Numbered from the stretch's first letter, positions 9,171 through 17,956 are shown. The stretch: DNA of 64,000 nt from Labilibaculum euxinicum (GCF_009795715.1 NZ_WTCR01000006.1:248001-312000), one strand, 5' to 3'. Numbers and translations are program-made. Notes: generated by a model from the letters alone, not told the origin.

Positions 9171-9987
9171 CCCGTCATGCTCTAAATCTAAGCAAGCCAA
9201 ACATGTCAGGGTATGACTTGATCCAAAATCTAAATATTAGACAGTAAATTCAGAAAGAGCTTCGGTACTCTGTACCTAATTTACTATCGTATAAATTAAC
9301 CTACAAAGACTGCGCAACTCTGTTGCTTAAATTTTAATAAACAACAGGTGCAGAGCACCATAGTATTTGCAGCAACAAATCATCAAAATATCAAAAGGTG
9401 CAGCGCAGCGCAGCCAAGATAACTCAAACAATTTAACATCAAAACTCAGCTGCAATTTAATCCACAATCTGAGCCCCGTCATGCTCTGACTCTAAGCAAG
9501 CCGAGCATGTCAGGGTATGACTCGATCCAAAATCTAAATATTAGACAGTAAATTCAGAAAGAGCTTCGGTACTCTGTACCTAATTCACTATCGTATAAAT
9601 TAATCTACAAAGACTGCGCAACTCTGTTGCTAACTATTCTTTCAGGGATGTAGTATTTAATCGTGGAGTTTGGCAAAGCCCGTTGCTATTTATTCAGGTA
9701 CGTAGTAAGCAGTATTTGCAGCAACAAATCATCAAAATATCAAAAGGTGCAGCCAAGATAACTCAAACAATTTAACATCAAAACTCAGTTGCAATTTAAT
9801 CCACAATCTGAGCCCCGTCATGCTCTAAATCTAAGCAAGCCAAACATGTCAGGGTATGACTTGATCCAAAATCTAAATATTAGACAGTAAATTCAGAAAG
9901 AGCTTCGGTACTCTGTACCTAATTCACTATCGTATAAATTAACCTACAAAGACTGCACAACTCTGTTACTTAAATTTTAATAAACAA
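9171..9987. repeat. About 300-bp imperfect direct repeats (3 copies, last partial)
   Basis: Three copies start with CCCGTCATGCTC at 9171, 9475 and 9814 (spacing 304 and 339 bases). Each carries the same succession: CAAGCC, TGTCAGGGTATGACT, TATTAGACAGTAAATTCAG and TTCGGTACTCTGTACC. The second copy has about 100 bases replaced by a segment related to the 147-bp repeat that follows. Tiny 5-bp-stem, 3-base-loop hairpins punctuate every copy, for example at 9264-9276, 9314-9326 and 9347-9359. No coding frame persists through the unit, so this looks like non-coding repeat DNA. Confidence 0.9.
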
Positions 9988-10354
9988 CAGGTGCAGAGCA
10001 CCATGGTATTTGTAGAAATAAATCATCAAAAAAGCAAAAGGTGCAGCGCACCGCAGCCTACAATTCAAGTAGCCACAATTACAATTAAAGAATCAAAAGT
10101 TTAATCATGGAAACAACGTCTGTTGCCATTTATTCAGGTGCAGAGCACCATGGTATTTGTAGAAATAAATCATCAAAAAAGCAAAAGGTGCAGCGCACCG
10201 CAGCCTACAATTCAAGTAGCCACAATTACAATTAAAGAATCAAAAGTTTAATCATGGAAACAACGTCTGTTGCCATTTATTCAGGTGCAGAGCACCATAG
10301 TATTTGTAGAAATAAATCATCAAAAAAGTAAAAGGTGCAACGCACCGCAGCCTA
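9988..10354. repeat. 147-bp tandem repeat, 2.5 copies
   Basis: Units start at 9988, 10135 and 10282 with CAGGTGCAGAGCACCAT, a period of exactly 147 bases; the third unit is cut after about 70 bases. The copies are nearly identical. Each holds hairpins GGTGC-AGA-GCACC and GGTGC-AGC-GCACC (AAC loop in the last copy). Related text occurs at 9344 inside the longer repeat. 147 is a multiple of 3 but no long frame stays open. Confidence 0.92.
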
Positions 10355-10389
10355 AATAAAAAGCTGGCTGAGCATATTGGGTTCTTTTT

Positions 10390-10422
10390 AGACCTGACTG
10401 GTTTTCAAAAACAGTCAGGTCT
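10390..10422. other. Perfect inverted repeat between repeat island and rlmF
   Basis: AGACCTGACTG pairs with CAGTCAGGTCT (11 bp, 11-base loop), 7 bases beyond the rlmF stop on the minus strand. On that strand it is followed by AAAAAG, not T, so it is not a textbook terminator. It may act as a 3' stability hairpin or a weak terminator for rlmF. Confidence 0.6.
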
Positions 10423-10428
10423 GAACTA

Positions 10429-11421
10429 TTAAATTTTCTTTTTTTTCTCAGTTTGATTATTCCACCTTACATTCTTCCATTTCTGTTGTTCTTCTTTCGA
10501 TAAAAAAGTCCAGGCAACAATCCGGCTCTTTTTGTTTCCTTGTCCCATAGGTAAGGTTTCTACTTTAACAGCATCAGCCGCTTCAAGAGCTTGGTAAACA
10601 CTCTTAAGGTTAGATTCTTTCGAGATAAGTGTAGAAAACCAAAAACACGATTTCGCAAATTTCTTACTCTGATTAATCATATTTCTAACAAAGCGTTCTT
10701 CGCCGCCATCACACCATAATTCGTTGCTTTGTCCTGCAAAATTAAGACTAGGCTTTGTCACTTTTTCGGTAGAAAGGTTTCTTGTTTTGCGCATGGTTCC
10801 TTCCAATGCATCTTTAGCCGAGGCATGAAAAGGAGGGTTGCAAATCGATAAATCAACCAGTTCATCCTTTGGAATAACACCGTAAAAATAATCTTTGGGA
10901 TTCTCTTGAAGTACACATTTCACATTTCCCTTTAGTGAAGGATTCGAAGCGATAATTTTCTCAGCAGAATCAATAGCAACAGGATCGATATCCGAACCAA
11001 TAAACGACCATCCGTACTCATTGTTTCCAATAATAGGATAAATGCAGTTCGCACCTACGCCAATATCTACACAAGTAAATTTATTTCCTGCAGGAATTTT
11101 ACCATAGTTGTTCTGTTGCAGCAAATCAGCAATATGATGAATGTAATCTGCTCTTCCGGGAATAGGAGGGCACAAGTAATTTTCAGGAATATCCCAGTCA
11201 CTAAGTCCATAATGATGCATGAGCAAAGCTTTGTTCAACATTTTTACCGCATCGGGGTTCGCAAAATCAATCGATTCATCATCGTACTTGTTCAGAATAA
11301 CAAATGGAGCTAATTCCGGACAAGTTTCCACCAGTTGTTTAAAATCGTAGCGGTTACGATTTTTATTTCTGGGATGCAAACTGGGTTTCTTTTTTGGGTG
11401 TTTTCTCTTCTTATCTGGCAT
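10429..11421 (-). CDS. rlmF: 23S rRNA (adenine1618-N6)-methyltransferase RlmF
   Basis: A 330-residue protein of normal RlmF length. The basic start KKRKHPKKKPSLHPRNKNR leads into YDFKQLVETCPELAPFV and DWDIPENYLCPPIPGRADY, both typical of RlmF. A Rossmann methyltransferase core follows with CVDIGVGANCIYP (SAM site) and the adenine N6-methylase motif NPPFHAS. The enzyme methylates N6 of A1618 of 23S rRNA using SAM. It stands alone on the minus strand, between the repeat island and a 670-base gap. The C-terminus is lysine-rich. Confidence 0.95.
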   Translation of the reverse strand: MPDKKRKHPKKKPSLHPRNKNRNRYDFKQLVETCPELAPFVILNKYDDESIDFANPDAVKMLNKALLMHHYGLSDWDIPENYLCPPIPGRADYIHHIADLLQQNNYGKIPAGNKFTCVDIGVGANCIYPIIGNNEYGWSFIGSDIDPVAIDSAEKIIASNPSLKGNVKCVLQENPKDYFYGVIPKDELVDLSICNPPFHASAKDALEGTMRKTRNLSTEKVTKPSLNFAGQSNELWCDGGEERFVRNMINQSKKFAKSCFWFSTLISKESNLKSVYQALEAADAVKVETLPMGQGNKKSRIVAWTFLSKEEQQKWKNVRWNNQTEKKKKI

Positions 11422-11551
11422 AGATATAATTCTCTAATTTGAATCTGCTAAATTAGAACATTAATGGAAGAAAGTCGCCTTTATTCCAAAATTGGAAATC
11501 CATTTTTTTTATTGTGTCAACAAAGGAACATTTAAGACAGGAAATTAGATG
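11422..11551. other. Gap upstream of rlmF
   Basis: The 670-base space between rlmF and asnB starts here. No gene or minus-strand TANNTTTG box for rlmF is apparent in this part. The rest of the gap is described in the next entries. Confidence 0.5.
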
Positions 11552-11581
11552 TTGAATCTGATTCATAACTTGATATTTTTG
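11552..11581 (+). promoter_or_regulatory. Orphan Bacteroidota promoter (TTG-N19-TATTTTTG)
   Basis: TTG at 11552-11554 and TATTTTTG at 11574-11581 are separated by 19 bases and match the Bacteroidota housekeeping -33/-7 consensus (TTTG/TAnnTTTG). It points rightwards into a stretch without a recognisable gene. Confidence 0.55.
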
Positions 11582-11587
11582 CAAGAC

Positions 11588-11705
11588 AGACTAATAAAAA
11601 CAATGCAACCAGCAGATCAATAGAGAAACAGAAGTCCTTACTGTAAGAAGCTTGGTGATGTTTCGGGCAGCGGGATTTTCTTCTTTTATTAACAGTAATT
11701 TTTTG
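11588..11705 (+). ncRNA. Possible small RNA, unknown family
   Basis: Transcription from the promoter at 11552-11581 would start near 11588. About 50 bases on, TTACTGT (11638-11644) with adjacent AAGAAG pairs with CTTCTT (11680-11685) and ACAGTAA (11692-11698), immediately followed by six T. This is the shape of an intrinsic terminator closing a transcript of about 115 nt. The only frame inside starts ATGCAACC and stops after six codons. The family is unknown, and the call rests only on promoter plus terminator geometry. Confidence 0.35.
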
Positions 11706-11783
11706 AGGCCGAAGCCAAAACTTTTGGGTTCAATCGAGGTTCGAACCATGCTGTGCCGTGTCTTTTTTGAGTGAAAGGGTGTT

Positions 11784-11994
11784 TCGATACTCGATTGAGG
11801 TGCTTCGATGCTTGATGTTGGAGCCTCGATACTCGATTGAGGTGCTTCGATGCTTGATGTTGGAGCCTCGATACTCGATTGAGGTGTCTCGATGCTTGAT
11901 GTTGGAGCCTCAATACTCGATTGAGGTGTCTCGATGCTTGATTTCGATGCTTCGATCCTTGATATTGAAGCACCGATGTTCGACTGAGATGTCT
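11784..11994. repeat. 42-bp tandem repeat built of degenerate 21-bp halves
   Basis: TCGATACTCGATTGAGGTGC recurs at 11784, 11826, 11868 and (as TCAATAC) 11910, exactly 42 bases apart. Each 42-mer is two related 21-mers agreeing at about 14 of 21 positions, and decayed 21-mers continue to about 11994. Because 21 is divisible by 3, both strands stay open and give repeat peptides (YSIEVLRCLMLEPR on plus, SRLQHQASKHLNRV on minus). I see no start region, signal or family match to support either as a protein. Confidence 0.9.
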
Positions 11995-12034
11995 TGAGGC
12001 ATAGGATTTGAGCTGTAAGAGGTCTGTTGAGCAG

Positions 12035-12071
12035 ATAAAAAAATGAGGCCGCCCTTTTGGGACAGCCTCAT
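12035..12071 (-). terminator. Terminator of asnB
   Basis: Read on the minus strand, ATGAGGCTGTCCC pairs with GGGCGGCCTCAT around an AAAA loop and is followed by seven T. It lies 20 bases past the asnB stop. Confidence 0.85.
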
Positions 12072-12091
12072 TTAATTATCTGTTAAAATAT

Positions 12092-13765
12092 TTATTTCAT
12101 TTTATATGCGTCGTTGTGAACGGCATTAATCGCTCTTCCCGAAGGATCGGCGTTGTTACGGAACGATGCATCCCAGGCTAAAGCATCAGGAGTACTACAA
12201 GCGATAGATGGTACTGAAGGTACACATGCTGCTGCTGTATCCGATGGGAAATGTTCTGAAAATATTGTTCTGTAGTAATATTCTTCCTTCGACATTGGAG
12301 GATTCACAGAAAAACGAAATTTGGCATTTGCCAATTGTTCATCAGAAACCTTTTTCTCTGCAACTTCTTTCAAAGTATCAATCCAACTGTAACCCACACC
12401 ATCAGAGAATTGTTCCTTTTGTCTCCAGGCTACACTTTCAGGCAAATAGTCTTCGAATGCTTTACGCAGCACCCATTTTTCCATTTTACCATCTTTAGCC
12501 ATTTTATCTTCCGGGTTAATTCTCATTGCAATATCAAGGAATTCTTTGTCCAGAAACGGCACACGGCTTTCAACACCCCATGAGCACATCGATTTATTCG
12601 AACGTAAACAATCGTAAAGATGAAGTTTATTTAATTTTCGAATGCATTCTTTGTGAAATTCTTCCGCATTTGGAGCCTTATGGAAATACAGGTATCCACC
12701 GAACATTTCGTCCGCACCTTCACCGGAAAGAACCATCTTAATTCCCATCGATTTAATCACTCTAGACATTAAATACATAGGGGTAGAAGCACGAACCGTA
12801 GTTACATCGTAAGTCTCCAAATGATAGATCACGTCGCGGATAGCATCCAATCCTTCCTGAACAGTAAAAGTTACTTCATGGTGAATTGTATCGATATGAT
12901 CAGCTACTAAACGAGAGGCTGCCAGATCAGGAGAACCTACCAATCCAATTGCAAATGAGTGCAATTGTGGATACCAGGCATCTTTCTGATCACCTGATTC
13001 AACACGCTTACTGGAATATTTTTTTGCAATAGCCGAAATTACAGATGAATCCAAACCACCTGAAAGTAATACTCCATAAGGTACATCAGACATCAACTGA
13101 CGATGAACAGCATCTTCTAATCCTTTGCGAAGGGCAGCCATATCTGTTTTGTTGTCTTTTACATTTTCGTAATCTTTCCAGTCACGCTGATACCAATCTT
13201 TAACAACGCCGTCTTTGCTGTATAGAAATTTTCCAGGAAGAAATTCTTCAATTTTATTGCAATAACCTTCTAATGCTTTTAGTTCCGATGCCACGTAGTA
13301 GTTACCATACTTGTCCCATCCCTGATACAATGGAATTATTCCCATATGATCCCGTCCAATAAGGTAACAATTGTTCTTTTTGTCGTATAAGGCAAATGCA
13401 AAAATACCATTTAAATCATCGATAAAATCGATACCTTTTTGTTGATATAGGGCAAGAATTACTTCGCAATCTGATTTTGTCAGGAACTCGTAAGAGTCTT
13501 TCATCTGATTTCGAATTTCCAGATGATTATAAATTTCACCATTAACAGCCAAAGCCAGATTACCGTCTTTGCTGTAAAGTGGTTGTCCTCCCGATTGAGG
13601 ATCTACAATCGATAGTCTCTCATGAGACATAATCGCTTTTTCATCACAAAATATTCCAGACCAATCCGGACCTCTATGACGAATCTTTTTTGACATTTCT
13701 AAAATTTGAGGGCGCAGCTCTTGAGCATCCATCTTCAAATCAAAAACTCCAACAAATCCACACAT
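12092..13765 (-). CDS. asnB: Asparagine synthase B (glutamine-hydrolysing)
   Basis: A 557-residue enzyme of the usual AsnB length. It converts aspartate, ATP and glutamine to asparagine. The N-terminal Ntn glutaminase domain begins MCGFVGVFDLK, so Cys2 is the nucleophile after Met removal, followed by RHRGPDWSG and NGEIYNH. The synthetase domain holds the ATP motif LLSGGLDSS and GEGADEMFGGYLYF. The C-terminus has SRVPFLDKEFLD and the FPSDTAA region seen in E. coli-type AsnB. It is a single gene with its own terminator and a possible -7 box at 13839-13846. Confidence 0.97.
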   Translation of the reverse strand: MCGFVGVFDLKMDAQELRPQILEMSKKIRHRGPDWSGIFCDEKAIMSHERLSIVDPQSGGQPLYSKDGNLALAVNGEIYNHLEIRNQMKDSYEFLTKSDCEVILALYQQKGIDFIDDLNGIFAFALYDKKNNCYLIGRDHMGIIPLYQGWDKYGNYYVASELKALEGYCNKIEEFLPGKFLYSKDGVVKDWYQRDWKDYENVKDNKTDMAALRKGLEDAVHRQLMSDVPYGVLLSGGLDSSVISAIAKKYSSKRVESGDQKDAWYPQLHSFAIGLVGSPDLAASRLVADHIDTIHHEVTFTVQEGLDAIRDVIYHLETYDVTTVRASTPMYLMSRVIKSMGIKMVLSGEGADEMFGGYLYFHKAPNAEEFHKECIRKLNKLHLYDCLRSNKSMCSWGVESRVPFLDKEFLDIAMRINPEDKMAKDGKMEKWVLRKAFEDYLPESVAWRQKEQFSDGVGYSWIDTLKEVAEKKVSDEQLANAKFRFSVNPPMSKEEYYYRTIFSEHFPSDTAAACVPSVPSIACSTPDALAWDASFRNNADPSGRAINAVHNDAYKMK

Positions 13766-13838
13766 AAAAAATTGTTTAATAGTTATTTTATCAGCCTGTA
13801 AAAATATGGTTAAGCTGTTTAATCTTGGTACTAGTTGT

Positions 13839-13846
13839 CAAAAATA
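13839..13846 (-). promoter_or_regulatory. Possible asnB promoter -7 box
   Basis: The minus strand reads TATTTTTG here, matching TAnnTTTG, about 73 bases upstream of the asnB start. No good -33 TTG is found at the right distance, so support is partial. Confidence 0.35.
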
Positions 13847-14001
13847 CGATTTTCAATTTAGTTTCTACTATGTTTTAAGCTCTATATCTTTTGTGTATAG
13901 GTAGAAAAGATTATTTTTCCGAATTATTCTAAAATAAAGGCTGTTTATTGAATAACCTGCTTATAATCGGGGGTGAAGGAGGAAATTAACATGGGAATAA
14001 C

Positions 14002-14028
14002 AAAAAAGGACACCTTTTGAAGTGTCCT
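14002..14028 (-). terminator. Terminator of the thioredoxin-like gene
   Basis: On the minus strand AGGACAC pairs with GTGTCCT around an 8-base loop and runs into TTTTTTG. It starts 6 bases beyond the stop codon. Confidence 0.85.
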
Positions 14029-14033
14029 CATGC

Positions 14034-15476
14034 TTAATTTGTTTTATTTTCAAGCTCGTGATCGAGAAAGGTTTTAAGAGTGTCAATATCCAGCCGTTTG
14101 GCTATAATTTTTTTATCCTTGTCAAGCAGGTATATGGTTGGAGTGCTAAAAACATCATAATAAATTCTGAAATTGGTCTGATAGTGGGGATCGTAGCAAT
14201 TGATAAAATCAAATAAGTTTTTATCAGCAATAAAATTTTCCCATTCTTCTTTTTCGTTTTGAGTGCAGACAGCAAACACCTTTACACCCATTTGTTTGTA
14301 CTTATCTAAAATATCAGTCTTTAATTTTGGAGTTGATGTTTTACAATGACCACATTCGGGTTCCCAAAAATATAAAATAGTGAACGGAGCTTCTACTTCG
14401 TGCAAACGAACAAACTCTCCTTCGGGCGTTTCCATTTTAAGATCCGGGGCTTTCATGCCAATTAAATTGTATTGAAGTTTTATTACCCGCTCGCGAATAT
14501 TGGCAAGTAAAGTTGAATCGGCCCAATTAGCTTCTCCGCTTAAATAGTATTTTTTTGCCAGACTAACGAAAGCCGCATCCATTCCCATAATCTTGCTTTT
14601 AACTGCATAGTTGAGAGAGTATTGTACCAGATATTGGAAGAACTCTTGATCAGATCGTGATTTTTCAATAATAGTAGTGGCTTCTTTTACAATTGTATCC
14701 GGACTTTGAACCAAAATTTTCTCATAAAAAAACTCCAGTTTATTTTTAAGAATTGGTGTTCTTAAAAAACGGTTGTCAGTGAAATCTACGTAATCGAAGT
14801 AATGATCTTTATTGTACAAGTATGATTTTTTTTTGATCTCCTGATCTCTGTCTGGAGTAGATTCAGGAATTTCCTTTGAAAAATCGGGAACTTTTGGTGA
14901 TAAGGTCAACTGTGCAAATTTGGAAACAAAGCTTCCGTTGGGGTAATCCTGATTCAGTTTTTGAATGTATGCACGTACATCTTCATCTGCTTGTTTATAA
15001 GCTTCCTGATATTTCTCTTTTTCTTTCTCATTGTCCTTGTTTGCCTTGTATGCTTCCTGAATTTTTTTAGAATTCTCGTTTTGGGCTTTCATGAATTTTT
15101 GAAAGGAATGAAATGCTTCACTCTCTTTGGCACCGGTAATTTTAATCGTTTCTATAAAGCTAACTGGATCTGCTGATATGGCAAATTCCTGATCTTTACC
15201 AATTAACAGATCGAAATATTTTTGAGAAGGAAGATAGATGACATAAATGCCTTCATCCAATTGTTTCGCTTTACTAAATAAGCCTTTGCCATTAATTAAT
15301 TGCGTAGTATCATCAGCAAATATTCTGCCGTCAAAATAGTGCGCTAAATAAGCAGTACTATCAGCACAGCCAATTAGGTTAACGTCAATATTGTATTTTT
15401 GTGCTTTGCTTGTAACAGAAGATAGCAGGCAAATACCCACACATAAAATAGTAATAAAATTTTTCTTCATTTTCAT
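14034..15476 (-). CDS. Secreted thioredoxin-fold protein with DUF4369/DUF5106-like N-terminus
   Basis: About 480 residues. The ATG at 15476 (or 15470) gives a signal peptide MKMKKNFITILCVGICLLSS ending SKAQ; an ATG at 15494 adds a short non-signal leader. The N-terminal beta-rich part (IDVNLIGCADSTAYLAHYFDG) resembles DUF4369, followed by a helical middle like DUF5106. The C-terminal TlpA/thioredoxin domain has APFTILYFWEPECGHCK with the CGHC redox pair and cis-Pro in STPTIYLLD. Proteins of this design are periplasmic thiol oxidoreductases of Bacteroidota with unclear partners. The gene stands alone with its own terminator. Confidence 0.85.
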   Translation of the reverse strand: MKMKKNFITILCVGICLLSSVTSKAQKYNIDVNLIGCADSTAYLAHYFDGRIFADDTTQLINGKGLFSKAKQLDEGIYVIYLPSQKYFDLLIGKDQEFAISADPVSFIETIKITGAKESEAFHSFQKFMKAQNENSKKIQEAYKANKDNEKEKEKYQEAYKQADEDVRAYIQKLNQDYPNGSFVSKFAQLTLSPKVPDFSKEIPESTPDRDQEIKKKSYLYNKDHYFDYVDFTDNRFLRTPILKNKLEFFYEKILVQSPDTIVKEATTIIEKSRSDQEFFQYLVQYSLNYAVKSKIMGMDAAFVSLAKKYYLSGEANWADSTLLANIRERVIKLQYNLIGMKAPDLKMETPEGEFVRLHEVEAPFTILYFWEPECGHCKTSTPKLKTDILDKYKQMGVKVFAVCTQNEKEEWENFIADKNLFDFINCYDPHYQTNFRIYYDVFSTPTIYLLDKDKKIIAKRLDIDTLKTFLDHELENKTN

Positions 15477-15540
15477 TATAATGTTGATAAGCATAATTGG
15501 AAGCGAAAATTACAAAACTTTTTTTAAAATGAAACGACCA

Positions 15541-15623
15541 TGTTTAAATCATTCTAAACACAGGGGGATGATTATTGGTTCATGGTAAGTTCCATCTGAC
15601 CATAAAATTAAAAATAGAAACAG
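15541..15623 (+). promoter_or_regulatory. Shared leader element, copy 1
   Basis: TGGTAAGTTCCATCTGAC (15583-15600), then an AT-rich stretch and AAACAGATGA, nearly matches the sequence before the DUF2202 gene at 54184-54229. Upstream bases CACAGGG(G)GATGATTAT also agree. In both copies the element ends at an ATG embedded in ACAGATGA. Function is unknown. Confidence 0.6.
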
Positions 15624-15725
15624 ATGAAATCAGCTTTGCATGAATTGCCGGCATATATATTTACTTATTTGTCTTGTTTTTTATTAGGTGTATTCGTATT
15701 GAAGATGGAAGAACACAAACGTTGA
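15624..15725 (+). CDS. Possible 33-residue membrane microprotein or gene remnant
   Basis: A short frame starts at the ATG that ends the shared leader element: MKSALHELPAYIFTYLSC, then FLLGVFVLKMEEHKR and stop. It contains one hydrophobic stretch long enough to cross the membrane and a charged C-terminus. The conserved leader directly before it is the only reason to take it seriously. It may equally be the stump of a decayed copy of the gene that follows the same leader at 54226, although the peptides do not resemble each other. Confidence 0.25.
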   Translation: MKSALHELPAYIFTYLSCFLLGVFVLKMEEHKR

Positions 15726-15766
15726 TCAATAGAATTGCAATTTGGATGCTTTTTTATGAATCAATA

Positions 15767-17956
15767 CTATTGATGATTACTGTGGCAGGTCAGATATTTT
15801 CTTATTTTTTCCAATAGCAGAGTTGCGTTAATTGGTTTGGAAATATAATCAGTACAACCAGCAGCAATACATTTTTCTTTTTCTTCAGCCATAGCATATG
15901 CTGTTTGGGCAATAACAGGAATGGATGGATGAGTTTTTCTGATTTTGTTCATTGCCTCAAAACCATTCATTACCGGCATATTAATATCAAGTAGTATCAA
16001 ATCGGGTGTGTGTGAATTAATAAGATTTACTAATTCTTCACCATTCACAGCATGTTTTAATTTAACCTCTGTAGTCTGCAGCAACTCTTCAAGTAAAAGA
16101 AAAGATGAAATATTATCTTCAGCAATGTAAACAAGACATTCTGAAAGGTCTATACTATTTGTGATTTGAGGAGTCACTTTTTTTTCGATGACAGGTTTGT
16201 TTTGTTCGGATATTGGTATTGTAAAATGAAATGTACTGCCTTCGTTAACCTTCGATTCAATCCAGATTTCTCCTCCTAAAAGATGCACTAAACCTTTTAC
16301 AATACTAAGGCCAATACCAGTTCCTTCTTGTAAATTTTGATTCTCAATTTGCCTGAATCGCTCAAAAATCATCTGAAACATTTCTGCTTGAATACCGAAA
16401 CCTGTATCCTTCACATATAAATGAACCATCGAATCAACATGCGATATCGAATAACCAATTTCCACAAAGCCTTTTTCAGTGTATTTAAAAGCATTGGAAA
16501 CCAGATTGTAAACAATTTGTCTGAATCGGGTAGGATCACAGGTTATATTTAGATTTTCAGTGTTTGGGGGGATGTTTAATTGAAGTGTAATATCATTTTT
16601 GTTTTTCACAATCTTAATCATGCTTTGAGACTCCTTAATTTCATAAAGTAATTCGTTCAAAAGACACGATTTCTTATTCACTTTTAGTTGGTTCGATTCA
16701 AGTTTTGAAACATCGATAATATCATCAATAATTCGAAGTAAGTGTTCACTGCTCGACTGAACTAATTTTAAAAATTTCTGTCTTCTTTCAAGGGTAAGAC
16801 TTGGTTGACCTAATAAATCCGAGAAACCAATAATTGTATTCATTGGAGTTCGTATTTCATGACTCATATTTGCTAAAAAAGCTGACTTTAGATGATCGCT
16901 TTCTATGGCTTTTTCTTTCGCTTTTTCAAGCTCTATATTGGTTTTAAGAATCTCAGAATTAATTGTTTTATATTCTAGATTTAGCAACTCATATTCTTTA
17001 TTTGTACTCTCAAGTTCAGCGTTTAATCTTAAGAACTCATCATTTTTTTGTTTTAATGCATGAGCTGTTTTCTTACGCGATGTTATATCTGTTGTTGAAA
17101 CATATGCAATAAACTTATCATTATGTCTGGTGTAAAAAAGTTTAATGATCACCTCAACAACTTCTCCTTCAAGTGTTTTTACTTTCGCCTCTTTTTCAAA
17201 CGAGTTTTCACCATTGATAATAGCCAATAATTCCTCTTTAAAAACGGTAAGGGATTCCGGTAGAAATGTCAGTGCTAAATTCCCTATCAGATCTTCTTTT
17301 GATTTAGCTTTGTATAGATTCACTGTTGCTTGGTTAACATCAACAATAATAACCTGCTGAGCTAATTCAATTAATAATTCTGGGTGCTCATCAAAATAAT
17401 TTTTGAAATCAGTTACTCCTTTAGCTTTAAGATCCTCTATAGTTAATATTAAAATTGTGAAATCCTCCTCCCAAAGAGATTCCGGGGAGTTTTCAAATAA
17501 GGCTTTGTACTTGTTTGTTGTCTCGCTTAATTCTGAGTTAAGCTTTGAAAGATCAGAGATGGCGGCTTCAAGATCACGTGTTTTGGTCTCAACTTCATCA
17601 TGTAAAATTTTCTGTTCGGTAATATCAATAAAATATTCAATTACATGAGTGATTTCTTGATTGGAATTGAAAATTGGACTGGCATGAACCCAAATACTTT
17701 TGGTTTCACCCTTAATACTGACATTATTGAGTTTTGTTCTTATGGATTTTTTTTTCTCCAAAACCATATTCACAAAACATTTGCCATGGTTTTTTGCGGT
17801 GTAATTATTTGGATTGGAGAAAATAAGATTGCTGCAATTTTGATTCACAATAAAATTTGGATCATTTGAATCAATGACTCTATATGTATCTACTTCAATT
17901 ATATAGTATGGGTAGGGTAAAGATTTAATTATTTCGTGATGCAAGTCATTCTTCAT
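15767..17956 (-). CDS. Hybrid sensor histidine kinase, PAS-HisKA-HATPase-REC
   Basis: 729 residues with no transmembrane segment, hence a cytosolic sensor. Two PAS-like sensor regions (about 10-115 and 150-295) end in FIDITEQK and VSTTDITSRKK. A coiled coil (300-350) leads to HisKA FLANMSHEIRTPMN with the phospho-accepting His366. The HATPase domain shows DPTRFRQIVYNLVSNAFKYT (N box), VKDTGFGI, IFERFRQ and GTGIGLSIVKGLV. A C-terminal receiver carries LILLDINMP with Asp657 and the conserved Lys in YISKPI. No separate regulator gene is adjacent, so the output partner must be elsewhere or a His-phosphotransfer protein. The signal is unknown. Confidence 0.93.
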   Translation of the reverse strand: MKNDLHHEIIKSLPYPYYIIEVDTYRVIDSNDPNFIVNQNCSNLIFSNPNNYTAKNHGKCFVNMVLEKKKSIRTKLNNVSIKGETKSIWVHASPIFNSNQEITHVIEYFIDITEQKILHDEVETKTRDLEAAISDLSKLNSELSETTNKYKALFENSPESLWEEDFTILILTIEDLKAKGVTDFKNYFDEHPELLIELAQQVIIVDVNQATVNLYKAKSKEDLIGNLALTFLPESLTVFKEELLAIINGENSFEKEAKVKTLEGEVVEVIIKLFYTRHNDKFIAYVSTTDITSRKKTAHALKQKNDEFLRLNAELESTNKEYELLNLEYKTINSEILKTNIELEKAKEKAIESDHLKSAFLANMSHEIRTPMNTIIGFSDLLGQPSLTLERRQKFLKLVQSSSEHLLRIIDDIIDVSKLESNQLKVNKKSCLLNELLYEIKESQSMIKIVKNKNDITLQLNIPPNTENLNITCDPTRFRQIVYNLVSNAFKYTEKGFVEIGYSISHVDSMVHLYVKDTGFGIQAEMFQMIFERFRQIENQNLQEGTGIGLSIVKGLVHLLGGEIWIESKVNEGSTFHFTIPISEQNKPVIEKKVTPQITNSIDLSECLVYIAEDNISSFLLLEELLQTTEVKLKHAVNGEELVNLINSHTPDLILLDINMPVMNGFEAMNKIRKTHPSIPVIAQTAYAMAEEKEKCIAAGCTDYISKPINATLLLEKIRKYLTCHSNHQ

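Noticed and set aside
9029-9247. 72-codon frame after GH130_2
   Set aside because: It runs through the terminator and into the repeat island; composition is not protein-like.
9171-10354. CRISPR array in the repeat island
   Set aside because: Repeats are long (147-339 bp), contiguous and without unique spacers; no cas genes.
11738-11747. GGTTCGAACC, similar to a tRNA T-loop
   Set aside because: No acceptor, D or anticodon stem can be built around it.
11689-11997. Two overlapping frames (79 and 94 codons) on opposite strands in the 42-bp repeat
   Set aside because: Both are open only because the repeat unit is a multiple of three; no start context, signal or domain.
15735-15765. TCAAT-ACT-ATTGA hairpin as terminator of the histidine kinase gene
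   Set aside because: Followed by ATAAAAAAG, not T, on the minus strand; stem only 5 bp.
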